A stretch of DNA of 50,083 nucleotides from an uncultured Bacteroidales bacterium (GTDB taxonomy: Bacteria; Bacteroidota; Bacteroidia; Bacteroidales; Paludibacteraceae). The stretch covers positions 1 to 50,083 of the forward strand of contig CAIYOZ010000082.1 in assembly GCA_903927945.1 (NCBI GenBank). Reading direction: 5' to 3'. A program made the translations under genes and the position numbers. This document shows, piece after piece, positions 44,435 through 50,083 of the stretch (the first letter of the stretch is position 1; every line of letters starts with the position of its first letter). The notes beneath the pieces are model-generated. The model worked only from the letters and a program-made list of their open reading frames with translations, made no database searches and had not been told where the DNA came from.

Positions 44435-45268
44435 ATGAAAATAGTTGTTTTATCGGATAACAGGCAATTGCAGGAAGCTCTTGAATTTGAACACGGACTA
44501 TGTGTATACCTGGAAACAGAGAAGTACAAGTGTTTACTTGATACAGGTGCTTCCAATATGTTTGTGCACAATGCCGAACAAATGGTTATTGATTTGGCAG
44601 ATGTTGATTATGTTTTTATTTCACACGGACATTCCGATCATATTGGTGGATTGCAATCCTTTTTAGAAATAAACAGCAAGGCAAAAATAATTATGTCTCA
44701 CAATGCACTTTCACAACGCTTCTTCTCAGAAAGAAAAGGATTGAATGAAATTAGCAGTAAAATTGACATAAGTAATTACCTCGACCGTTTTATTTTTATC
44801 GATGAATATACAGAATTTGAGAATGAAATTTTTGTCTTTCCATGTCGACAATCAATTTATTCCATGCCCAAAGCCAACCGTTCTTTAATGAGTGCAGATT
44901 CCAATGGACTCAAAACAGACAATTTTAATCATGAAATAGTTGTTTGTTTTGGCCAAAAAGATTTATTGGTTTATACAGGTTGTGCCCACCATGGAGTATT
45001 GAATATTTTGAATTCTGTTCAAAGCATCACCCAAAAGCAAATTTCAACCCTTATCGGTGGTTTTCATTTATTGGATGGATACCCTGATCAATATGAAACT
45101 GATGAGGAAATAAATGAAATTGCAGAAAGTTTGCATGTTAAATATAGTGATACAATGATTTATACAGGGCATTGTACCGGAAATAACGTTTTCAGTTTAT
45201 TAAAGAAAAAATTAGAAGACAAATTGATATTTTTTCATACTGGCTTTACTTTTTTTATTCATAAATGA
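44435..45268 (+). CDS. MBL-fold metallohydrolase
   Basis: The 277-residue protein has the metallo-beta-lactamase metal motif FISHGHSDHIGGLQ (HxHxDH), preceded by CLLDTGAS. Later ligands are in VYTGCAHHGVLNIL and YTGHCTG. The order and length match the subgroup annotated as dihydropterin-aminobenzene-phosphate synthase-like, seen in anaerobes next to NifX-like genes. It probably binds two metal ions. Gaps are 14 bases to the methyltransferase and 18 to the NifX-like gene, so all three are one operon. Its substrate is not known. Confidence 0.92.
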   Translation: MKIVVLSDNRQLQEALEFEHGLCVYLETEKYKCLLDTGASNMFVHNAEQMVIDLADVDYVFISHGHSDHIGGLQSFLEINSKAKIIMSHNALSQRFFSERKGLNEISSKIDISNYLDRFIFIDEYTEFENEIFVFPCRQSIYSMPKANRSLMSADSNGLKTDNFNHEIVVCFGQKDLLVYTGCAHHGVLNILNSVQSITQKQISTLIGGFHLLDGYPDQYETDEEINEIAESLHVKYSDTMIYTGHCTGNNVFSLLKKKLEDKLIFFHTGFTFFIHK

Positions 45269-45286
45269 TAAATTCAAAAAAACAAA

Positions 45287-45670
45287 ATGAAAATTGCAGT
45301 ACCAACAAAAGAAAACAACCAAATTGATGCACATTTTGGTCATTGTGAATTCTATAGAATTTACACAGTTTCAGAACAAAATCAAGTTATCTCAGAAGAA
45401 AGAATGGATTCACCCCAAGGTTGTGGTTGTAAATCAAACATTGCACAAGTATTCGAAAATGAAGGAATTAGAATTATGTTAGCCGGTGGAATAGGCGATG
45501 GTGCTATCAATACGTTAAATGCACACGGTGTCAATGTAATACGAAATTGCCAGGGCGATGTGACAGAACTCGTTCAACAATACTTAGCCGGAAAAATTAA
45601 AGATAGTGGAACAAATTGTGCGGCTCATTCCACCGACCACGAAGATGAACATGTTTGCAATCATAACTAA
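45287..45670 (+). CDS. NifX/NifB-type dinitrogenase cofactor-binding domain protein
   Basis: The 127-residue protein starts MKIAVPTKENNQIDAHFGHCEFYRIYTV and continues GCGCKSNIAQVFENEGIRIMLAGGIGDGAINTLNAHGVNVI, the standard single-domain NifX/NafY-like fold. The His/Cys-rich end (CAAHSTDHEDEHVCNHN) could bind metal. Proteins of this type in non-diazotrophs include the orange proteins that carry Mo-Cu-S clusters. No nitrogenase genes are near. It overlaps no gene and is followed after nine bases by the thioesterase. Confidence 0.93.
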   Translation: MKIAVPTKENNQIDAHFGHCEFYRIYTVSEQNQVISEERMDSPQGCGCKSNIAQVFENEGIRIMLAGGIGDGAINTLNAHGVNVIRNCQGDVTELVQQYLAGKIKDSGTNCAAHSTDHEDEHVCNHN

Positions 45671-45679
45671 ATAGAATGA

Positions 45680-46108
45680 ATGATGATTGAACATGAATTC
45701 AAATTTAGAGTAACCTATCCTGATACCGATCAAATGGGGACCATGCATCACGCCAATTATGTAAAATATTACGAAGCAGCTCGTTGGGAGTTGTTTCGCA
45801 TTATCGGGTTTTCCTATAATTCGGTTGAGGAAGCGGGCGTGATGTGTCCGGTAATTCGAATGAATTTCCGTTTTATTAAACCTACCCGTTATGATGAATT
45901 ACTGACCATTAAAACGACACTGAAAGCTATTAAAGGAGTCCGAATCTGGTTTGAATATAAGCTTTATAACGAGGGGAATGAATTGATCAATGAAGCCGAA
46001 ACGGAATTGGCTTTCGTGGGTAGAGATAATTGGAAACCTTGTGCAGTTCCTGATTTATTATTATCAGCCATTGCAGAAAATTCAAACTTGAAATTAATTA
46101 GCAAATAA
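45680..46108 (+). CDS. Acyl-CoA thioesterase, 4HBT/YbgC type
   Basis: The 142-residue hotdog-fold protein reads FKFRVTYPDTDQMGTMHHANYVKYYEAARWELFRIIG at its start. Asp in TYPDTDQMG and the following HHANYVKYYE are the active-site pattern of YbgC/4-hydroxybenzoyl-CoA thioesterases. It should hydrolyse acyl-CoA in the cytoplasm. Two ATG codons (45680 and 45683) are adjacent, and the choice is unimportant. The LysR gene starts ten bases after it. A link to sulfur metabolism is not apparent. Confidence 0.93.
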   Translation: MMIEHEFKFRVTYPDTDQMGTMHHANYVKYYEAARWELFRIIGFSYNSVEEAGVMCPVIRMNFRFIKPTRYDELLTIKTTLKAIKGVRIWFEYKLYNEGNELINEAETELAFVGRDNWKPCAVPDLLLSAIAENSNLKLISK

Positions 46109-46118
46109 CTTCATAAAT

Positions 46119-47012
46119 ATGTTTGATTTTCGTTTAAAGGTTTTTCATACAGTTGCCAAACGCCTCAACTTCACTAAGGCTGCTGATGAACTATGTATCA
46201 CCCAACCTGCTGTCTCAAAGCATATACAGGAAATAGAGAATTACTTTCAGCTAAAGTTATTTGACCGGAATGGAACTAAAATAAAACTAACGGAGGCAGG
46301 AGAAATTCTACTGGAATACGCGAACCGGATATTTACCATATACAGCAACCTGGAATTTGAACTAAACGCCCTAAATCAACGACATAACGGCAAATTACGC
46401 ATAGGAGCCAGTACAACCATAGCCCAGTACATATTACCCCCGTTGTTAGCTGCTTTCCATAAAAAGTTTACGGATATTAAAGTCACCTTATTGATTAACA
46501 ATACTGAGCAGATTGAACTGGCACTGCAAAACAAGGATATAGACTTTGGCATTATTGAAGGTCAATCAAAAAATACTTTGTTTAAATACACTGAATTTAT
46601 GAAAGATGAGATCGTACTGGTGGCCAATATCTCTCATCCAATGGCAGGAAAAGAAATGATTCAACCGGATGAATTGCTTAAAACGCCACTATTGTTAAGA
46701 GAACCCGGTTCAGGGACCTTGGAGGTTATAGCTCATGCATTAAAACCATTAGGCATTAAAACATCCCAGCTTCAAACTGAAATGCAGTTAGGCAGCACCG
46801 AAAGTATTAAATCCTATTTGTTACATTCCGATTGTATGGCTTTTCTTTCATTACATTCCATTTTAAAAGAACTTAAAAACAAAGAAGTCACTATTATAGA
46901 TGTGAATGGTCTCGATATCGAACGAACTTTTCACTTTATTCAATCCTATGGCGAAGCAGAAGCCCTACCCGAGCTATTCATGAGATTTGTCAACCACTAT
47001 AACTTCAGGTAA
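46119..47012 (+). CDS. LysR family transcription regulator
   Basis: The 297-residue protein has the LysR N-terminal HTH (FDFRLKVFHTVAKRLNFTKAADELCITQPAVSKHIQEIENYFQLKLFDRNGTKIKLTEAG) and a substrate-binding domain beginning GKLRIGASTTIAQYILPPLLAAFHKKF. That start (GASTTIAQYILP) resembles the CysB/CbbR/YeiE group. The next gene, 102 bases downstream, is a YeiH-type exporter. In enterobacteria YeiE controls yeiH and responds to sulfite, so the same pairing is plausible here; gene order differs (same strand, not divergent). A candidate promoter for the exporter lies at 47057-47064. Confidence 0.95.
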   Translation: MFDFRLKVFHTVAKRLNFTKAADELCITQPAVSKHIQEIENYFQLKLFDRNGTKIKLTEAGEILLEYANRIFTIYSNLEFELNALNQRHNGKLRIGASTTIAQYILPPLLAAFHKKFTDIKVTLLINNTEQIELALQNKDIDFGIIEGQSKNTLFKYTEFMKDEIVLVANISHPMAGKEMIQPDELLKTPLLLREPGSGTLEVIAHALKPLGIKTSQLQTEMQLGSTESIKSYLLHSDCMAFLSLHSILKELKNKEVTIIDVNGLDIERTFHFIQSYGEAEALPELFMRFVNHYNFR

Positions 47013-47056
47013 TGAAGCATTACAAATAACTATTTCTTTGCTCTTTCAATCCTGAT

Positions 47057-47064
47057 TACCTTTG
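47057..47064 (+). promoter_or_regulatory. Candidate -7 box of the YeiH-type exporter gene
   Basis: TACCTTTG fits TAnnTTTG. Transcription near 47071 supports the ATG at 47115 as the start of the exporter gene. Confidence 0.6.
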
Positions 47065-47114
47065 TATCCTCAATAAACAAGATATTCAAATTGGAAAAAA
47101 CATCATGGAACAAC

Positions 47115-48071
47115 ATGGAACAAAAGACTAACAGACATTTTTTTCTCCGTATTACTTTAAAAGGAATGCTTTTTATTCTTGTGGCGGCATGTTGTTTGAC
47201 CCCTTTTATTTCTCCTCCTATTGCTTTGTTTTTAGGTTTAGTTTTTGCACTGTCACTGGGAGCTCCATTTCCACGCTTTAACAGCAAAATGTCCAAATAT
47301 CTGCTTCAAGTATCTGTTGTAGGGTTGGGATTTGGCATGAATCTACATGATTCGGTTAAAGCAGGTTCCGATGGAATGCTTTTTACCTTATTTTCAGTGG
47401 TGAGCGTTATGTTTATTGGTGTAATGCTAGGCAAATGGCTCAGGATTCCCAATGTGGCTGCGTATTTAATTGCTTCGGGTACTGCCATCTGCGGAGGTAG
47501 TGCCATCGCTGCTGTTGGTCCTATTGCAAGGGCCAAAGAAAGCGAAATGTCAATAGCCCTCGCTACGATCTTTGTATTGAACGCCCTGGCGCTATTCCTA
47601 TTCCCCGTATTGGGACATTGGTTTCACCTCTCGCAACAACAGTTCGGTATGTGGGCGGCAATAGCTATACATGATACCAGTTCTGTTGTTGGAGCAGGAG
47701 CCACGTTTGGGGAAGAAGCCATGAAAGTAGCTACGACGGTGAAACTTACCCGTGCTTTATGGATTATTCCATTGTCTGTTTTCACATCGTTCTATTTTAA
47801 ATCGAAGGGCGACAAGGTATTTATTCCCTGGTTTATCCTGTTTTTTATTCTGGCCATGGTCTTAAATACCTATCTGAAAATCCCATCAACATTGACGCAT
47901 GGGATTGTAACCGTTGCCAAACAATGTTTAACCTTAACGCTCTTCTTTATTGGTGCCGGACTGTCACGTGCCGCACTTAAAATGGTCGGAGTAAAACCTT
48001 TGGTCCTGGGAGTTATACTCTGGTTTTTTATAGCCGTGATCAGTCTGTCAGTTGTTTACTTTATATATTAA
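47115..48071 (+). CDS. YeiH family putative sulfate/sulfite exporter
   Basis: The 318-residue protein has about ten membrane segments. The family motif appears in YLLQVSVVGLGFGMNL, SGTAICGGSAIAAVGPIARAKESE and HDTSSVVGAGATFGEEAMKVATTVKLTRALWIIP, all hallmarks of the YeiH (UPF0324, PSE) family. Members are called sulfate exporters on weak evidence. The in-frame TTG at 47091 is possible, but the ATG at 47115 lies after the promoter box and is preferred. The neighbours, a LysR gene and a TauE/SafE permease, support a role in handling sulfite or related sulfonates. Confidence 0.93.
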   Translation: MEQKTNRHFFLRITLKGMLFILVAACCLTPFISPPIALFLGLVFALSLGAPFPRFNSKMSKYLLQVSVVGLGFGMNLHDSVKAGSDGMLFTLFSVVSVMFIGVMLGKWLRIPNVAAYLIASGTAICGGSAIAAVGPIARAKESEMSIALATIFVLNALALFLFPVLGHWFHLSQQQFGMWAAIAIHDTSSVVGAGATFGEEAMKVATTVKLTRALWIIPLSVFTSFYFKSKGDKVFIPWFILFFILAMVLNTYLKIPSTLTHGIVTVAKQCLTLTLFFIGAGLSRAALKMVGVKPLVLGVILWFFIAVISLSVVYFIY

Positions 48072-48139
48072 TAGCTAGAAAAGTAGACAAAATATCAAAA
48101 AAGAACAAAAAACAAAGGCGCTTGAATTTCAAAATTAAA

Positions 48140-48622
48140 ATGATGAATCAGGATGAATTAGAAATAAGGACAAAACAGGCTGTAAGCTTTTTTGAGGAAG
48201 GATATAATTGCTCTCAAGCAGTTTTCATGGCCTATTCCGATGTCTATGGCATTGAAAAAGTAACAGCTGCTAAGTTAGCGACCTCTTTTGGGGGTGGAAT
48301 GGGTCGATTAAGGGAAGTATGTGGTGCAGTAAGTGGCATATTTTTAGTATTGGGATTACATTATCCATTTACGAATATAAAGGATAAAGCTGCTAAAAAC
48401 ATGAATTACAAGGCCGTTCAGCGTACGGCATCTGAATTCAAAGCTATAATGGGTTCATATATCTGTGCCGATTTACTAAAACTTAAACATGAGCCACAAA
48501 ATTCCGAAGCTTCCGAGAGGAACGAATCTTATTATAAATCCCGTCCATGTATACGTTGCGTTGCTGTGGCGGCTGAAATTATTGGAAAAGAATTATCTGC
48601 CAATAATATAGAAATAAATTAA
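48140..48622 (+). CDS. C_GCAxxG_C_C family putative redox protein
   Basis: The 160-residue protein has the motif series of this family: FFEEGYNCSQAVFMAY (first Cys), SFGGGMGRLREVCGAVSGIFLVLGL, a single Cys near ICADLL, and RPCIRCVAVAAEIIG at the end. The conserved spaced cysteines suggest a metal or iron-sulfur site or disulfide redox role. It is soluble or weakly membrane-associated. The ATG at 48140 (or 48143) is preferred to a TTG at 48122. It lies between a YeiH-type exporter and a TauE/SafE permease. Confidence 0.93.
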   Translation: MMNQDELEIRTKQAVSFFEEGYNCSQAVFMAYSDVYGIEKVTAAKLATSFGGGMGRLREVCGAVSGIFLVLGLHYPFTNIKDKAAKNMNYKAVQRTASEFKAIMGSYICADLLKLKHEPQNSEASERNESYYKSRPCIRCVAVAAEIIGKELSANNIEIN

Positions 48623-48646
48623 CTAATCACAATTGATTAAAAACAA

Positions 48647-49420
48647 ATGATAGAAGCAGGATTGTTAATTTTCGGAATCGTAGTTGGTATTTTATCCGGT
48701 TTATTTGGAATCGGCGGCGGTATCGTATTGGTACCTACACTAATTGTAGTCTTTGGCATGGATATTCTTGATGCAAATGCCACATCACTTGCCGCCATGT
48801 TACTGCCGGTAGGAGTTTTAGGTGTTATTTCATACTATAAAGCCGGACTTATTAAAATCAGGGAATCTTTATGGATTGCGTTGGGATTGTTTCTGGGATC
48901 TTTTGTTGGAGGTGAATTAGCTGTAAATATCAACGAAGGTCTTTTGGCGAAGCTATATGCCGGCATCCTGTTCTATATCGCCTTGAGCTATTTCGATCTG
49001 TTTTCCTATTTCAGAAAAAAGAAAGAACCGAAAACAGTCAATTATTTCGATGTTTCTAAACCTCTGTGGTTGTATCTTGTTGTGGGTATAGGAGCAGGTA
49101 TCTTTGCCGGTCTTTTTGGCAAGGGAGGCGGTATAGTTATTGTTCCTTTACTGATCGGAGTCTTCCATTACGATCCGAAAGCGGCTGCTGCTACTTCATT
49201 AGCGGCATTGCAATTACCGGTGGGTTTGCCCAGTGTGATTATTTATGCTCACAATGGACATCTGAATGTCCTGTTTGCCGGTTTAATTGCGCTTGGTATT
49301 CTTGCCGGAGTATTTTTTGGTTCAAAGCTAGGGGTAAAACTCCCTTCGGCGATGTTCAAAAAAGTGTTTGCTGTTTTTTTACTGGTTGTTGCGGTCTATA
49401 TGATTTCTAAATATATATAA
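48647..49420 (+). CDS. TauE/SafE family (sulfite exporter-like) permease
   Basis: The 257-residue protein has two similar halves, each opening with the family motif: GILSGLFGIGGGIVLVPTLIV at the start and GAGIFAGLFGKGGGIVIVPLLIG in the middle. Each half continues with DAxATSLAA or KAAAATSLAA and hydrophobic segments. The family exports sulfite, sulfoacetate or similar organosulfonates in some members. It lies 24 bases after the C_GCAxxG_C_C gene and 22 bases before a thioredoxin gene, so these three are likely one operon. Confidence 0.95.
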   Translation: MIEAGLLIFGIVVGILSGLFGIGGGIVLVPTLIVVFGMDILDANATSLAAMLLPVGVLGVISYYKAGLIKIRESLWIALGLFLGSFVGGELAVNINEGLLAKLYAGILFYIALSYFDLFSYFRKKKEPKTVNYFDVSKPLWLYLVVGIGAGIFAGLFGKGGGIVIVPLLIGVFHYDPKAAAATSLAALQLPVGLPSVIIYAHNGHLNVLFAGLIALGILAGVFFGSKLGVKLPSAMFKKVFAVFLLVVAVYMISKYI

Positions 49421-49442
49421 CCCAATTGTAAAACGTGTATAA

Positions 49443-49739
49443 ATGAAAGGAAATTTTGATTCGATAATCAATGAAAATCGCCTGGTGATAGTCGATTTTC
49501 ATGCCCTGTGGTGTGGTCCCTGCAAGACCCAATCACCTATTTTAAAGCAAGTAGCCGAAGAACTTGGTGAACGGATAAAAGTAGTAAAAATAGATGTTGA
49601 CCAAAACCCAATCATTGCCAGCCGGTACCAAATTCAAAGTGTACCTACTCTAATGATTTTCAAAAATGGAGAAATAAAGTACAAGCAAGCAGGTGTTCAT
49701 AGCAAAGCTCAACTAATGAACATTATAATGAGTTTATAA
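49443..49739 (+). CDS. Thioredoxin
   Basis: The 98-residue protein is a single thioredoxin domain without a signal peptide. It has VDFHALWCGPCKTQSPILKQVAEE with the WCGPC active site and the cis-Pro segment SVPTLMIFKNGE. The usual FWA before the active site is FHAL here. It should reduce disulfides or persulfides in the cytoplasm. It is the last gene of the permease operon and converges on a second thioredoxin gene at the window edge. Confidence 0.95.
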   Translation: MKGNFDSIINENRLVIVDFHALWCGPCKTQSPILKQVAEELGERIKVVKIDVDQNPIIASRYQIQSVPTLMIFKNGEIKYKQAGVHSKAQLMNIIMSL

Positions 49740-49817
49740 ATTATTGCTTTATACCTTCAGAGGGCAGGTGAGTTTGTAAAAAACAGCTCTATACTTATCG
49801 GTAAATTCTTTTCCATG

Positions 49818-50083
49818 TTATTTCTTCAACAAAACTTCAGCTATGGCATTCTTGAAAGAATCCTTTGGCATAGCACCCTGTGCCATTTGTGGAGCACCGT
49901 TCATTGGACAAAAAAGGATAGATGGAATGCTACGAATCCCAAAAGCACCCGCTAACTCTTGCTCAGCTTCAGTATCCACTTTGTAAATGTGAATCTGTCC
50001 GTCATATTCTCTGGAGAGGTCTTCCAGGATAGGTGCCACCACTTTACAGGGTCCACACCACGAAGCATAAAAATCAATGAAGA
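49818..50083 (-). CDS. Thioredoxin, 5' end cut by the window edge
   Basis: The minus-strand frame enters at the right edge with IDFYASWCGPCKVVAPILEDLSREYDG, which has the WCGPC site, and continues through RSIPSILFCPMNG (cis-Pro) to AIAEVLLKK and a stop at 49818. Only the first residues are outside the window. It is a separate gene from the thioredoxin at 49443-49739, and the two converge with a 78-base gap in which no terminator hairpin was seen. Confidence 0.93.
   Translation of the reverse strand, partial: FIDFYASWCGPCKVVAPILEDLSREYDGQIHIYKVDTEAEQELAGAFGIRSIPSILFCPMNGAPQMAQGAMPKDSFKNAIAEVLLKK

Noticed and set aside
45287-45670. Evidence of nitrogen fixation from the NifX-like protein
   Set aside because: No nif structural or cofactor genes are in the window; such proteins are common in non-fixing anaerobes.

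Overview
The window looks like the chromosome of an anaerobic or microaerophilic member of the Bacteroidota, most likely Bacteroidales. The signs are many promoter boxes of the Bacteroidota type TAnnTTTG, a secreted glycosidase with a type IX secretion (Por) C-terminal sorting domain, a membrane-anchored TPR regulator of the kind common in Bacteroides relatives, moderate AT content, and many short-period intergenic repeats. No rRNA, tRNA, CRISPR array, intact IS element or prophage was recognised.

Layout. 0-5 kb: the tail of one gene, a POT peptide transporter, and a large protein with receiver-like domains and a PEP-synthase-type ATP-binding domain. 5-8.5 kb: small proteins (unknown, DUF1801, two DUF1398 paralogues) and a diheme cytochrome c. 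9-11.5 kb: a TPR/HTH regulator, then a gene-free stretch with several strong inverted repeats. 11.5-21.9 kb: accessory metabolism (secreted Gfo/Idh/MocA oxidoreductase, isochorismatase-fold protein, a broken VOC gene, nitroreductase, GH27 alpha-galactosidase, VOC and SRPBCC proteins, DUF4142 protein, cupredoxin, a transketolase split by a frameshift, RpiB, HAD hydrolase). 22.8-26.5 kb: a heterodimeric ABC exporter with complementary degenerate ATP sites. 26.8-27.9 kb: rpsF-rpsR-rplI. 28.8-33.8 kb: katG, a GH5-like secreted glycosidase and a secreted TapB-like protein.

34-43.2 kb is the most interesting part. A Crp/Fnr-type regulator is transcribed divergently from an operon for a DsrE-like protein, a TusA-like sulfur carrier, an MvhD-like iron-sulfur protein, an HdrA carrying an inserted GltD/NfnB-type NAD(P)H module, a second HdrA (QmoB-like) and a QmoC-like iron-sulfur/cytochrome b membrane subunit. 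This reads as a quinone-linked Qmo/Hdr-type electron transfer complex joined to sulfane-sulfur carriers, without HdrB and without any sulfate-reduction gene in the window. A TGTGA-N6-TCACA palindrome in the divergent promoter region fits the CRP-like recognition helix of the regulator. 43.3-45.7 kb holds a DUF134 regulator, a methyltransferase, an MBL-fold protein and a NifX-like protein with a candidate shared operator. 45.7-50 kb holds a thioesterase, then a LysR regulator, a YeiH-type exporter, a C_GCAxxG_C_C protein, a TauE/SafE permease and two thioredoxins, again pointing to sulfur (sulfite) and thiol chemistry.

A second theme is repeats that sit in operon gaps and intrude into reading frames. 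Paired inverted arms of the CCCCTTTAGGGG type lie between the ABC genes, tusA-mvhD, mvhD-hdrA and hdrA2-qmoC, and supply the ends of several proteins. CCAAGA repeats extend HdrA and flank a 23S-rRNA-intervening-sequence-type four-helix-bundle gene inserted in the same operon.
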